Source: Cylicocyclus nassatus
Taxonomy: Eukaryota; Nematoda; Chromadorea; Rhabditida; Strongylidae
Length of the DNA: 64,000 nt
Direction: 5' to 3'
NCBI GenBank assembly: GCA_958299035.1
Contig: CATQJL010000316.1
Span: 43,707,585-43,771,584, forward strand
Under the pieces are notes generated by a model. The model saw only the letters and a program-made list of their open reading frames with translations. It was not told where the DNA came from and did no database searches. Of this stretch, positions 47,298 to 59,357 are shown one piece after another. Every line of letters begins with the position of its first letter. Within the stretch, counting starts at the first letter, position 1. Made by a program: the position numbers and the translations under genes.

Positions 47298-47604
47298 GAC
47301 GGCGTTGTGTGTTCACCAATCGAGCTGCAACTTTGCACACATAAAGGACACCGAAGATTTTTATAGGCTACCCTTGAAGGAGGTTTATCGGAGCTCTCTT
47401 AATTTTATGATTTGTTTGCGGTAACTTATCTTATGACCAAACATCCCCATGATCATGTAGTCATGAGCGGTAAGGTTTATTTTTACTTCGCGATGAGGAG
47501 GATGCGGTGACTCAAGGGTCAAATAGCAGATAAGTTTATTCTCACACACAAGACCACGGATCAACTGAGAGCGTTCTTTGGGAGATGCCGGAGACGCCAG
47601 CTAG
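47298..47604 (+). mobile_element. Helitron fragment (3' end)
   Basis: The beginning resembles the Helitron 5' region (AACTTTGCACACATAAAG, ATAGGCTACCC). The end is GCCAGCTAG followed by T. The hairpin is degenerate and the TATATATAAAG start is absent. Confidence 0.6.
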
Positions 47605-47834
47605 TGTATGATAAAGAAAAACATGAGAAAGAAAAGTATCAAAAGGCAATCATACCGACACTAAACGTGGTTTTCTTAGCAACGAGCTTGCGGAGCAGAT
47701 TGCGCGCCAGTGAAAATTATACGAGGTCTATAAAAAGCACAGAGAATCCTTTATGAAAACGTTTTTTGGTTATATGAATACTCCTGTGAAGGTAGTATAA
47801 AACATTAGGTGAACAAAAGGTCGGTTCCAGCTCA

Positions 47835-48265
47835 CAAGGAGAGAACCTTCACTTGAAGTGGTATTTTGAGACGGGACGTGTACCATTAAGAGCATAAACT
47901 GGTTTTAAATCTGCCTTAGGATAAGGAAGGACGAGAAGTCATGTGCGTTTCTTGAAGCAAAAAGGAAAAAGTGCACTCAAGATAAAATGTGTTGCTAAAA
48001 TCTTCAAGTATAATATATTTTTTGAATAAAAGTATCGGCTGAATGAAGTGCTCCAATAATTATCATTGCTCCAATAAAGAGCTAGGAAAAATATTACGAC
48101 AATTTTTGTGCTATTTGCACGTGCAATTTTTCATCTAATAAAACCTTATAACTTTTCATCCATAAACGTTTGCACATGAAAAGGCAGATCTGGTATCAGC
48201 CTTTTATGATCAATATGGTACACATTCCATTCAAAATGCCACTTCGACTAAACATGGTTCCCTTG
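47835..48265. mobile_element. CAAGG-type foldback, 431 bp
   Basis: Ends CAAGGAGAGAACC and CAAGGGAACC read inward, flanked by TCA on both sides (47832-47834, 48266-48268). Removing one TCA and the element rebuilds a palindromic target, GGTTCCAGC-TCA-GCTGGAACC. The arms also share GTGTACCAT near 47878 and its complement near 48215. Confidence 0.75.
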
Positions 48266-48268
48266 TCA

Positions 48269-49624
48269 GCTGGAACCTAACTGGAATGGTTTCAGTTAAT
48301 TCGAAAAAAGTGGGGTGCGGCTTTTACTCACGTAAGGTTCGATAAAATTTTGGGCCATAGCTGTAGTTCTCTCCGACCCATGCGCACATCCAGTATAGTG
48401 TCATACTGCTTTTTGATTGTACACGACCCTTTCGTTTGTTAGTCATAAAGTATGCCGCCTGCATGCCATACAGTTAAAAAAAATGCTTCAGGACGAAACG
48501 TTTGCAATACCTGTTGGCTACCAAAGCTAACCTCTCAAATCTCGAATAAAAATTTTGAAAATTGACAAAAATTGGATAACACCATAATCCTAACAAATCA
48601 CAATTTGGTATAGCAGCATGAAAGGGAAAGAAACTGCATCAAACTAGTTCGAATTGTATGCTTACCTTTATTCTACCATATTTGCCTGTTAATTCAAAGA
48701 ATTGACAAAATTTTTGAACAAAATAAAATAAACAATGCGTTGAAGGTAGGTAAGGAATAGAAATACTCTTCAACGCAGCTCTTATGTTTTTTTCGGCAGT
48801 TATTTTCGAGCAGTTACTGGTCACAAAATGATTTCCCAAGTTTTTTGCCATTCCCACTGCAGCACCTTCTTCATGTTTCTAATTTGAACTCATACAAGAG
48901 CTGCTGCAATTATATAAAGCAAACATATAGCATTTTTTGGAGCTTTTTTAATCTTTCCAGAACTTTTAGGACAGTCTTTTGAGAGTCTCCACTTTTTCCG
49001 CTGGCGTGTCGTACCCGAACGCCTTGAACATTAATTGAATCTTCGGTATTAAAAACTACATTTCGAAGTAGATTAGTAGATTATAATACGACACTGAGTT
49101 TACAAAGCAAACGGGCGCTTGCCACTTTTACATGCTTTGATTTTTCCTCGTACAGCTTCGGGGGGCTTCAAAAATGGCGATAATTTATTTCCGAAGCCTT
49201 TGCAGAGGAAGAAAAAGCACCTGTAAAACGAGAAAAAAGTCAAACGAGACAAAAGTAGCTTTCAGTTTTATGATATTTGGTTGGCAAGTATGAAATTTGG
49301 TAGCATCAAAAAATGATTCAATTTTTTGAATTTTTATGAATTTTTAATTTCCACATTTTTCAAAGCTAGCTATAGATGCCAAAAAACGCATTCATTGCAT
49401 TTTATTATCGCTATCCAACTACTACGGAAGCATTTCTAAAAGTTAAAATGAAATTTTTGTACGATAAATGGTAAAATATATGGGTTCGAAACTTGGGCAG
49501 TTATTTTAATGACTATGAGAGCAATTAGTTCCGAAATTTAGGTTTTCAAAACGTCGGCCTTCTTTCTTGCATTTATCCTTTTGAAAGCTAAAAACGGCAC
49601 AGTCATTCGCTCCGATTTAACAGA
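48269..49624. other. No gene recognised
   Basis: AT-rich. The segment near 48600-48870 vaguely resembles mariner foldback interiors, but no termini were found. Confidence 0.35.
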
Positions 49625-49929
49625 TTACGGACGTTTATGCTTCATCAAACAGACTTGCACACGTTGATTTTGTGGTTGAGTGCTAACGATAACGTGTGGA
49701 ATAGTAGATGAACACCAAATCTGGAAAATAAAGTTGTCGTCCATTTGCAACAGTTTGTTTCCTAAGAGGTTTTCTTGCATCAGAAGTAAATGGTAGAATG
49801 CCACTTGGGCAAGGGCATAATCGGGACAGGCGCTATTGCACTTCACGTTTTTCTCGTACTCGCCGTACGTGCTCGGACCTGCCTCCAAGCGATTTTCAAT
49901 GTACTTTGGCAGATAGTAATGATATGGCG
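49625..49929 (-). CDS. Candidate exon, unknown protein
   Basis: The minus-strand frame PYHYYLPKYIENRLEAGPST... with CNSACPDYALAQVAFYHLLL and LLGNKLLQMDDNF has protein-like composition and a Cys pair. A TTTATTTTCCAG acceptor-like sequence (RC near 49723-49734) lies within the frame, so exon borders are uncertain. Not assigned to a family. Confidence 0.3.
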
Positions 49930-50188
49930 GTCATGAAGAAGTAGCAATGTCGGGGGATTTCCCATAAATTGTGCTTACTGTCAGCATACCATTTGCTTTA
50001 CACTGTAAAACTCAGCTTGCTCATGTTCTCTATAGTGAACACGACGAATTGTGAAATAGCTTACTCATGAGAATTTGATATAGCTTCAAACTCTTCAAAG
50101 ATTTCAAATCTGTCATCATTGTCGAACTCCTGAAAATTGTATTTGGGTAATACTGTGCTGATAAAAGTTTTTGAGATGAATCGTGTGT

Positions 50189-50190
<2 letters not shown>

Positions 50191-50244
<54 letters not shown>

Positions 50245-50265
50245 AGAGAAAATGAAAGAGAGAGA
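50191..50265. repeat. (GA)n microsatellite
   Basis: About 70 bp of GA dinucleotides with a few interruptions. The Ser/Leu-rich minus-strand frames over it are artefacts. Confidence 0.95.
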
Positions 50266-50531
50266 GGGAAATCTGTATGAGGGGCCAATAAAAGATGAGC
50301 AAATGTCGATTATCTCATTGAGTTCTTGAATACGAAGTCCTTTTGAAAAGAGTGCACACTACAATTTGTTGCTGAATAGTGAGAGGATAGATGAATGATG
50401 ACTTGTATGGAAAAGGTTCATTGCCAGTTGTAGAATTTCTGTGGAGTTTCAACGTTTGCAACGTATCGTAATTTTACTCCTTCACATACGTAACCGTTTC
50501 CTGAAAAGAAAGAAATACCTTTTGTTTTTAA

Positions 50532-51183
50532 CAAGGAGAGGATACTTAGTCGAAAGCACCAATCCAGATGAGACATATATCTTCTTTAAGCGCTTGAAAC
50601 GCTGATTCCAAATCTGTAGTATTTAGCAGCGGAGCGGTTTTGTGGAAGGAGTTGTGAGGGGTGTTTCCTTTTGGGGTTGAGGGGCGCCCTCCAGCAGGTC
50701 TTCCCTTATCTATGAGCACTGTAGAGGAGTACCCACTGGTGGCAACTGGCCTAGTGGTAAGTAATTTGAATGAAGATTACAATAAGGATTATCGTATTAC
50801 TTTGGTTTGACATTTCTAACTTCGATTAGCACCAATATCGTCAAAAATTTCACGCTTTAGGGCTCTAAGGACATTTCGAGGCTCAATTTTGCAAAAATTG
50901 CGATAAAGTGGCATGCGAAAAGAATTGAAACCTCGACACTCTCCTTATCAAGTCACTTACCACTAGGCCAGTTGCCAACATTTGGTACTCCTCTGCAGTG
51001 CTCATAGATAGGGGGAGACCTGCTGGAGGGCGCCTCAACCCCAAAAGGAAACACCCCTCACAACTCCCTCCACAAAACCGCTCCGCTGCTAAAAACTACA
51101 GATTTGGAATCAGCGTTTCAAGCGCTTTAAGAAGATATATGTCTCGTCTGGATTGGTGCTTTCGACTAAATATCCTCTCCTTG
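50532..51183. mobile_element. CAAGG-type foldback with inward tRNA-like boxes, 652 bp
   Basis: Arms 50532-50768 and 50950-51183 are inverted copies starting CAAGGAGAGGATA, flanked by TAA (50529-50531, 51184-51186). Each arm has box A TGGCCTAGTGGTAAG facing the loop (50747-50761 plus; 50956-50969 minus). A box-B-like GGTTTCAATTC lies on the minus strand at 50922-50932, and a weaker one on the plus strand near 50803. The 180-bp loop has no coding sequence. The arms share AACGCTGATT and ATCTG landmarks with 34948-36162. Confidence 0.82.
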
Positions 51184-51287
51184 TAAGAAATAGAGAAGAT
51201 ATTGATCGATAATAAGTAGGTAGACTATGGAAGTGTGCTCCCATGGCACCATCTCCTGCTTATGTTTTCTGCATAGTTTTTTATTAG

Positions 51288-51497
51288 CAGAGTTAGTCTA
51301 GTGTTTAGTGCTCTACGTAACATTGCCATGCTGGAGATTACGGGTTCGATTCCACTCTGAGCCTAATTTCTGCGGCAAAAATTCTGCTTACAATTCTAGC
51401 GTCAGGCTGTCCTTCTCAAGGAGGGCATGCGAAAAACCTGCTGAGCAACACCCCGTCGCATCATGAATGCAGACATGTTTCATAAAGCATCCAAGTA
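51288..51497 (+). mobile_element. tRNA-derived SINE-like sequence
   Basis: Box A TAGTCTAGTGTTTAGTG at 51294-51310 and box B GGTTCGATTCC at 51343-51353. A short body follows (CTGCTGAGCAACACCCCGTC) and the sequence ends AAAGCATCCAAGTAAAG. The RTE 5' region follows directly. Confidence 0.7.
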
Positions 51498-52162
51498 AAG
51501 ACTAGGGCGTTCCCCCAAAGCGACGCGCATTTGAGCCCGACAAATGCGAATAGTGGGCGAGGATTACCGTCTTAGCAAGGTGAACGAGGACGGCAAAAGC
51601 GGCTAGTTCACCCAACAATCAAGGCATCGTAGACCCTCCGTCCAGCTCCCATCACTATGGGTACACTCATCTCTCGCTCTCGAAAGTTAGCAAATCTTTT
51701 GAAAAGACGGCGAATCGATGTAGCCTATATACAGGAAACAAAGTGGAGCGGGGCAAAATCACGCGACCTCGGAAATGGATATAAGCTCCGCTACAACGGT
51801 GCCACCTGCACCAGAAATGGGGTTGGTATAGCTGTTTCGGAGACTCTAACAAGAAGGGGGAAGGAGCAATATAGTTGACGTTGCGTGCATAAGCGAGTCT
51901 GATGAGCATTAAGATAGATACTGCAAAACAGGCCTTACGAGTAATCACCGCCTATGCGCCAAAAGTTGGATGCAAGAATGATGAAAAAGACGCGTTCTGG
52001 CAGGGGCTGGATGACCATATCAGTTCAGTTTTACCTGGGACCTCAACGGACATGTAGGATAAGGCGAGGAGAAGCTGGGAAGAGTTCACGGATACGGAAC
52101 ATGCAATGAGATGAGCGCATTCTGGAATTTGCCTCAGCCCATGATCTGGTCTTGGCGAACAC

Positions 52163-52498
52163 CAGTGGCGTACTGAGAAGGGGGAGGGGGAGGGAGAGGG
52201 GGGGGGCCTTCCTCAGAGAATGGGTCGCAAAATTTTTGAAAGTTACTCAAGTGTGTTATAAAAATGTGCAAGCGACTTGTTTTTACTTACAAATAATTGA
52301 AATTTCAAAAAAATTTTAAAAATCCATATTAACCTTATAAAAAATTTTTGTCGGGGGCGTGGCTGCCGCCAGTCAGGGGCCGCAAGAATTTTGGAAAGCA
52401 TCCCAAAAAAATTTTCGGAGTGTGTAGCTAACGCCACGCACCTTTATCCGAAAATTTTTGTCCCCCCCCCCCGAGCGGAAATCCTGGGTACGTCACTG
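52163..52498. mobile_element. hAT-like MITE, CAGTGGCG family, in RTE endonuclease
   Basis: Ends CAGTGGCGTAC / GTACGTCACTG, flanks GCGAACAC and GCAAACAC (one mismatch in 8). The RTE frame resumes right after it. Confidence 0.87.
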
Positions 52499-52869
52499 GC
52501 AAACACGTACTACATCAAGAAGGATGATTACCTCATAATATACGCCAGTGGCGACCGACGAACAGGTAAATTTTTCTGGGCTGTCCGACAGCGTGACCTC
52601 AAAACGTAAAGGATCGCAGAGTCATCTCCAGTGAGAGCTGCATACCTCAACATGGACCAATAATTCTCGACATCAAAATAACAATCTCGACATCAAAATA
52701 GCAGGCACATCAGGAGAGCCACAGAGACCATGACACGCATTCAATAGTAGAGATCGAAAACGGACAACGCGGCGATACAAGCATTGCTAACAACTCTACC
52801 AAGCTCGCAAGAGAACTCAGAGAGATCCTGGGCGAGCTTAGAAGATCGAGTCCACGAGGTGGCACACCT

Positions 52870-54300
52870 GGGCCGGTAGTAATCTACCCTACCTGGTAGA
52901 AGAGATTGCCAAAAAAGATGCCGCTCATTATGGTTCTAAGGCATTATTAGATTTTTTCTCTGTAAGAAAATCGTCGTTGAACGAAAAACTCATATACTGA
53001 AAAAATGATAGTTTTTTGATAATGGAAAGTAGAATTTTTTATTTTTTCGACAGACGTAAATTGTGTGATATCGCCGCAATTCGCAAAACTCACAGACGCC
53101 GTCGGCAAAGGTGCTCCTATCTCGACGTGGTAGGCGCACTCCGAGATGCCGGCAGCTTTCTCTCAAAAGAGCAGTCATTTCTCGAGCTTTCTGACCTGTG
53201 GCCGTATTCATCAACGAACCCCGAGGGTTACACTAACCCTGGAGGGTAAAACTTACGTGATTCATCAGGAATAATTTTATCCTAGCTCAGAGCAAGGTTA
53301 ACTCTACCCTAACACTTCATACAAACATTTACTCACATCTAATAGTTTTATGGAAAACGATCAACGAGCAACGTAGTATTTAGTAATAGTTGTTGTTATA
53401 GTATTTAGTTTCGACTGTTTTATGTTCAAATTCGAAGTACATGAAACACTGACTTCGCGAGAAAAGGAATTCTAGCTTGGTGACAAATGAATGCGACGAG
53501 GAAAAATGGTTGCGCATTCCACCCTGACAAGTCCCAAAACAGAAGAACCCCTTTATGATAACACGCATTGACCTTTAAAAGGTAGCACAAGCCCGGTTTG
53601 AAACGAACTGCGCAAAAGTAGAACTTACACGGCACATTTGCAAAATTAAACTCGCGCTGTAAGATTGGATGCTGCACAAATACGCTAGAGATGTATTATA
53701 AAAACTAGTGTTAGAAGCTTATTCCGTTGATTATACTATTGCAACAGTGAAAGAATAGAAGTATAAAGTGAATTTAGCACGTACTTAGGCATTCTGTGAT
53801 GTGAGTTTGCACAGCGCACGCGCAACTGACGCCTTATCCCTCCAGGGTTAGTTTAACCTTCAGGGTTCGTTGATGAATACGGCCACAGGTTGGTTCGTTG
53901 ATCGATACGGGTGGATCGCGTTCCGTGGTAAACCCTAACCTATGATTGATGACTAGGCCAATGAATCCTGAGAGTTGAAATAACCCTGGAGGGTAAGTCT
54001 AACCCTCAGGGTTCGTTGATGAATACGGCCACTGCCGGCATTGCCGGCAACTGACCTCGCGAAGTTGCCGGCAGCTCCTCCTGCGCTTCCGGATATTTTC
54101 CTATAAGGGGACTTCTGAAACCGCAAATTTTAATGGAGGTTTCTATAGGGTCGAGGTGGCATCTTCATCGAGAAAATTTTTTTTGGAAAAAGGCCTGAGA
54201 CGGCCAAAATTCGGGGTTTTAGTTCCTGGCCACCCACGGAAAGGTGCCAGCGACCTGCCGACAAGACTTGCCGCCAGGTACAGGGGTTTACTACCGGCCC
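52870..54300. mobile_element. GGGCCGGTAGTAA-terminus element, copy 2
   Basis: Terminal GGGCCGGTAGTAATC and its inverted partner GTTTACTACCGGCCC. The interior shares TGCCGGCA-rich blocks with 5170-5680. It lies between the endonuclease and RT parts of the RTE and contains another foldback. No clear target duplication. Confidence 0.72.
53199..54031. mobile_element. Foldback with TGGCCGTATTCATCAACG termini
   Basis: Inverted ends of about 25 bp, flanked by CTG on both sides (53196-53198, 54032-54034). The related sequence near 5500 shows the uninterrupted site. The terminal motif (AACCCTCAGGGTTCGTTGATG) recurs inside at 53850-53885 and 53985-54030, so the right end is duplicated. No coding sequence. 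Confidence 0.76.
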
Positions 54301-55881
54301 TGGTCCTGGGAAGCACAGAGCCAGGAAAAAGGAGGATAACCGAGAAGGGTGGTGTTGAAACGGCGAGGTGCAAAAAGCCATAAAACAGAGGAGGATTGTG
54401 TACAAACGATGGCATAAAATGAAATCGGAGGGCGATCGCCAAACATAACCAGCCAAACACGCTGCGAACAGGTGTACTTGAAAGAGCTCAACGATCGTCT
54501 AAAGTTTAGAGAGAGGACGTGAGATATACCGCATGAGAAGGAATGTGAGATCCACAAAAGTATGGAAATTCGTGAAAAGAGTAGCTACGATAGAAGCAAT
54601 CTACTCCGTTCGGATAGTGATGGATAAATATGGAGACAAGCAGAATGAATTGCGTGCAGCCTTCTTGGTTCTGGAAAAAGCCTTCGATAAGATACCCCAT
54701 GAGGTCAAACGGTGGACCTTACGAAAACATCCAATAACCAGAGAATTACGTCCAGTGGATAAAGTTGATCTACCACAATGCTTCAAGCCACGTGCAAACA
54801 CCTGCAGGGCAATCAAAAGGATTCTGAATTAAGGGTTGGAGTACACCAAGAATCAGTTTTCTCTCCCTTGCTCTTCATCACTGTGGTGAACGCCGTGATG
54901 GAATCGTTCAGACGTGAACCTTTTTGAACACTTCTCTACGCAGATGATGTGGTCTTGCAAATACCAGAAAAGAACTACAAAACGAAATACAGAACTGAAA
55001 AAACAGGCTAGAGCTGTATGACCTGAAGTTAAACATCAGAAAGACAGAATGAATGTACGTGGGGAAACAAAAAACATCAGAAAGACAGAATGAAATGTAC
55101 GTGGGGGGAACAAACCCCTGGTACCATAAGCATCAATGGTGAAGAGTTAAAGAAGACAACGTCGTCAAAGTACCTAGGCAGTCATATCAGTTAAGGGGGC
55201 TTACAAGAGGAGGTCGCAGGCAGGATGAACACAGCGTGAAATGGAGAGCCTTAACAGGAGTCTGTGCGACAGAAGAATGCCAGTGCAACTCAACTCCCAA
55301 CTGTAGCGAACCGTAAGCCGCCCAGCAGCACTGTATGGCAGTGAGTGCTGACCGTGTATGCGGAACGAGGAGCGCAAGCTTGGTGTCATGAAAACAAGGA
55401 TGCTATGATGGACCTTGGGAACTAAACTGAAGGATCACATCTGCAATGACACTATGCGAGCGCAAATAAAAGTGTTTCCAGTTGCCCAGAACATGCAGGA
55501 AAAAAGGTTACGATGCTATGAGCATGTGCACACAAGGACGCTGCAAGACATCATAAAGCTATCCTTGGCTGTAGAGGCACCAGGTAAAAGACGGTAGACC
55601 TAAGATGAGGTGTATGGACAGAATCAAGGCCGACCTGCGAGTACTTGGTATAGACGGAGACCTTGCCTCAGATAGGATGACATGGAGACGTCTGACAAAA
55701 AAGCGGACCCTGCATAAGCGGGACACATGGATGAATAAAAAAACATTTTTTTAATTTTTGAAACACCACCTGGGCAGCCCAAATTCTGCAGCAGCTGTGC
55801 TTGAATACTGTCTCTCTAGCTACAATTTGGGCCCATTCGAGTCTTCTTTATTTTCTGCAAAAACCACAAATTATGATGCCA

Positions 55882-56845
55882 CAGTGGCGGACCGAGGAGG
55901 GGTGGGGGGAGAAGAAGCGAGAATGGGTTGCGATTTTTTGAAATTTACCTACATGAGTCGTGAAAATGTGCAAGTGACTTGTTTATTCTTGTAAGTAACT
56001 GAAATCATTTTTTTTGAATTCATAAGAAATTAAAAGCAGTGTCCGGACAAGATGGGGGGGGGGTGGGACTTCAGTGCCATGCGAAAGTGGCATCTTTCGG
56101 ACACAGGATCGCGCAAGTACGAGGTTATAACGTTCGATCTAAAGCAAGAAAAACGATAGAAAAGTGGGAAAACTTACGTTTTGGAGCGGGGTCCTCCAAC
56201 CTGTCCGAATTGCTGCTGTGTGGCAGAATACGCATGCCGCCATAGTCAAATTTGTAGGGTCCCGCAGCGACTCTGCGTCTCAGCCTTGGCGGGGACCGTC
56301 AGATTTCGAATTGAAAGGCCTTGGAAAACACATGTTCTCGCCGCCTATTAATGTGGATTTTCGGATTCAGCGTTGCGGATGAGCTCTGGTCAGTGATTTT
56401 TTAAAAATCAAGTTTTGTTCGAATACTGTCTTAAACACGTTGACGACAGCGTGCATTTTCAGCTGTCTGCCTTGTGGGACAATGTCTTCTACAATAAGTT
56501 GAGTATTTAACAGGCCGTCATCTGCAGTATCCCTACAGTGATTCTGAGAAGCAGCCATGAAACGCGATAGTAATCCCTAGAAATAAAGCATAACGGAACT
56601 TTTACAACCACAGTCACTGCATGACCCACCATGTGGATCACATTGTCGTCAATGTGACAAATTACTTTTGTAAAGAAATTTTCAAGAACGGGGCTGCCGC
56701 CACGCCTTCCTTTTTTAGATCTCAGAGGTTATGGGCCCGCAAAAATGTTGGAAAAACCCCGAAATTTTTTTGACTGCGTGGCTAACACCATGCACCTTCA
56801 TTTGAAAAAATGCCCTCCCTCCCGGAAATCCTAGGACCACCGCTG
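55882..56845. mobile_element. hAT-like MITE, CAGTGGCG family, with insertion
   Basis: Ends CAGTGGCGGACC / CCACCGCTG, flanks TGATGCCA and CGATGCCA (one mismatch in 8). A TTAA element at 56034-56430 and about 230 bp of other sequence expand it. Confidence 0.78.
56034..56430. mobile_element. TTAA-type MITE, diverged
   Basis: Ends AAGCAGTGTCCGGAC and GACAGTATTCGAAC read inward, with TTAA at 56030-56033 and 56431-56434. The right half contains the CGGATTCAGCG segment shared with 32660-33113. Confidence 0.75.
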
Positions 56846-56916
56846 CGATGCCAGTAACTTCTAGGTATAGTCACTTCTACAAAGATAAGTTAAACATTAA
56901 AGTGTGACCGGTAAGT

Positions 56917-57103
56917 ATGGACGTTACAAACGTAACACGTGTTACCTTCTTTGAAAAAAGAAATTTTGCTGTTACGGCACTGCCCACTGTGTTATTTTTC
57001 AATATGCTCTACGAGATCAGGCCTCGGCTATTCGACCATTTTCCACGGGCGCAGCGGATCATTTTTCACACCGCATTTTTGACGCATCAGCTTCAGGGCA
57101 GGT
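56917..57103 (+). CDS. Candidate exon, unknown protein
   Basis: An ATG-started frame (VTALPTVLFFNMLYEIRPRL...) ends at a strong donor CAG|GTAAGT at 57101-57102. No homologue is recognised and no following exon was found, so it may be chance. Confidence 0.22.
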
Positions 57104-57107
57104 AAGT

Positions 57108-58338
57108 TGCTGAATTCTGTACACGTGAGAGGAACCCAGCCTTATAGGAATAACGCAGTAGGATTCTTCTGTTTTTAACGCGCTAAAAATAATCTTACCG
57201 AGCATTATTTTTCATGAAAAATTTTGCAACGAGGAATAAGCCCTTATTTTTCGGCTATCCCGTACAGCTTTCAAAAAAGCTTAACGCTTGACGCTAATTT
57301 TAGCAAGCAGCTGAACGTTTAGCGATTTGAAATTGACTTCGAACTTTCTAGGAATCGCCTGGAACGACTTTGAAAAGAATTACAACTATTGTAATTGCAA
57401 TTATTAGACAATTCAGGTAATTAAAAGTCTATCAAAGAAAAACTTCCTTGACTTTTGCTAATTTTTAAAGTCCCCTTTGACCTCAGACCATAGTCCCTAA
57501 ATCTCCAAAAAATGAAATGTCGACCAAAAAAACGTTGCAAATTTGTCTTTTCGGTTACAAAAACGAAACCCCTTTCGTTTTTTGTTTCAAAAACGATGCT
57601 CATAAGCCACCTGCGCCGAGCCCTGAAAAATAGATTTTGACGATTACTTGAGCGAACATCAAAGAAATCGAGCAGAACATAATCGTTAGAAATAGAAGTA
57701 TAATCTGCATTGAACACTGTTTAGAGCGTTTGTCTGCTGTTCTAACGATAAGTGGTTAGTATGAGTCTGGCAAACGGCACAAACTTTCAGACCTTAGAAT
57801 AAAACAATGGTGTGGAGTGTACATATTCGAGGAAATGCCCACATACACCTGCCACATAGATATCAAACAACTACTTTTTGGCACATAATTTTTGCAACAG
57901 ACCTTTAAACGCTCATAATTTCTTCCGAAGGATTTTGTAACAGACGTGGAGGTTGAATTTAAAACAGCCTTAAGACACATTTGACGAAACGCATTTCGTT
58001 CCAAATCGTCACGGCTTGTGATTCTTCCCTAGTCAGATAAATTTTAGAGAGAGGATCTAAGTAGAATATTTACTTCTATCAATAGATAGATTGTCTATGA
58101 ATTCGGTGGGTCGTAAAATCGAGAATATTTTAATACAATAACACAAATATTATAACGTCAATAATAATAAAAGTATTTATCAGAAAGTATCTAAAGAAGC
58201 TCTTTTGAAAAATTCAAAAACTGATTTTTGGAGATAATTTAAAGAGGGAAAGACATAAATTATTATTAGATAATATAAAATTGTTTCTCCAGCATACGTT
58301 CAAATTATATAATCAGTCTTTTGTGAAAAAGTGAAATA
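57108..58338. other. No gene recognised
   Basis: AT-rich, short frames only. Confidence 0.4.
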
Positions 58339-59000
58339 CAGGGTGTCCCAAAAAATTGTATCGAACGTTAAATCGTTAATGTCTCTCTTCTAAAGAAGTC
58401 TCTTCCCTTGCTTCAGGTATCAATCTGTAGCTGGCTTTAACTTAGATTTGCATTATACGAATCACTCATCTCTCTTTATTACTGTAAGATTACGGTAGAA
58501 ACTTCAAAGAGGGTTTTAAGCATTGAAAGGCCAAATTTTGCCCCAGAAAGGAAACAAAACAGCCTAAAAACTTTTACGCTAGGCTAATTAGAGTTGCTGA
58601 TTATAACTGTAAAGTTCCCAATTTATTATGATGCTTCATTGAAGAGTTATGCCAGGTAAGAGGTAGCGGCCATTTTTTCAATGTTCCTAAAAAGTGCGGT
58701 TACACCGTTTAGAAAGCTTCGTAATCTTGTGAATAGTTGAGTATTGAACTCAGCGTCCATAAAAACCCCAATACACAAGTTTTTACATTTTTTTGAAAAA
58801 TTTGAAACGGCAACTTTTTCCACATTGACACGATATGTTTCCAGTTTCTACTGTAATCCTACAGTGATGAAGAGAGATAGGTGATTCGTTCTATAGTTGA
58901 AGCCAGCTCTACAAAACGATACCTGAAGCAAGGCAAAAGATTTCTTGGGAAGAGAGATATTAACGATGAAACGTTCAATACATTTGTTTGGGACACCCTG
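58339..59000. mobile_element. Mariner-like MITE, CAGGGTGTCCC family, copy 2
   Basis: Inverted ends CAGGGTGTCCCAAAAAA and CAGGGTGTCCCAAACAAA, flanked by TA at both sides. The two halves are inverted copies around AGCTGGCTT motifs. Confidence 0.86.
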
Positions 59001-59357
59001 TATGTAGTAGTTGTCGTTTCAGGAAAATCCCAAAACAATCTGGAAGGTAGTGCACCATTTTTTGCGCACGCTGATCTCACTAACTTTTTATGAATTGGTA
59101 AAGCTTAATGGTTAAATTATAGCTTTAAGCAGCATTGTAAAGACAGCTATCAAGGCCAACTTGGCGCAACTTATGAACGAAGCTTTGCGGTTATGTGCAA
59201 AGTTTATTTTCAAAGTCAGTAAGCTCTGATTAGCGCAGTATAGCAGTTTGCTTTCTTTCTGAGGTTAGGGCCCTTAATGGCTGAGACTCTCTTCAGAATT
59301 CACACCGTTTCTTGCAGGAATAAAGAGTGGTCGGTGATTCGATTCATACTGTTAATA

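Larger units (their letters stand above)
51540..55735 (+). pseudogene. RTE-clade retrotransposon, decayed and interrupted
   Basis: The endonuclease begins at 51657: IDVAYIQETKWSGAKSRDLG, later FWQGLDDH near 51985 and NTYYIKKDDYLIIYASGDRR at 52501-52562. The linker (AIKQRRIVYKRWHKMK) resumes at about 54377. Reverse transcriptase: FLVLEKAFDKIPHEV at about 54663-54707, VGVHQESVFSPLLF near 54837, YADD at 54937-54948, then RPAALYGSEC near 55318 and RNEERKLGVMKTRML near 55363. It ends CATGGATGAATAAAAAAA near 55735. Numerous frameshifts. Split by a hAT MITE and by the 52870-54300 element. Confidence 0.87.

Noticed and set aside
50030..50302. Serine/leucine-rich secreted peptide
   Set aside because: Translation of a (GA)n microsatellite.
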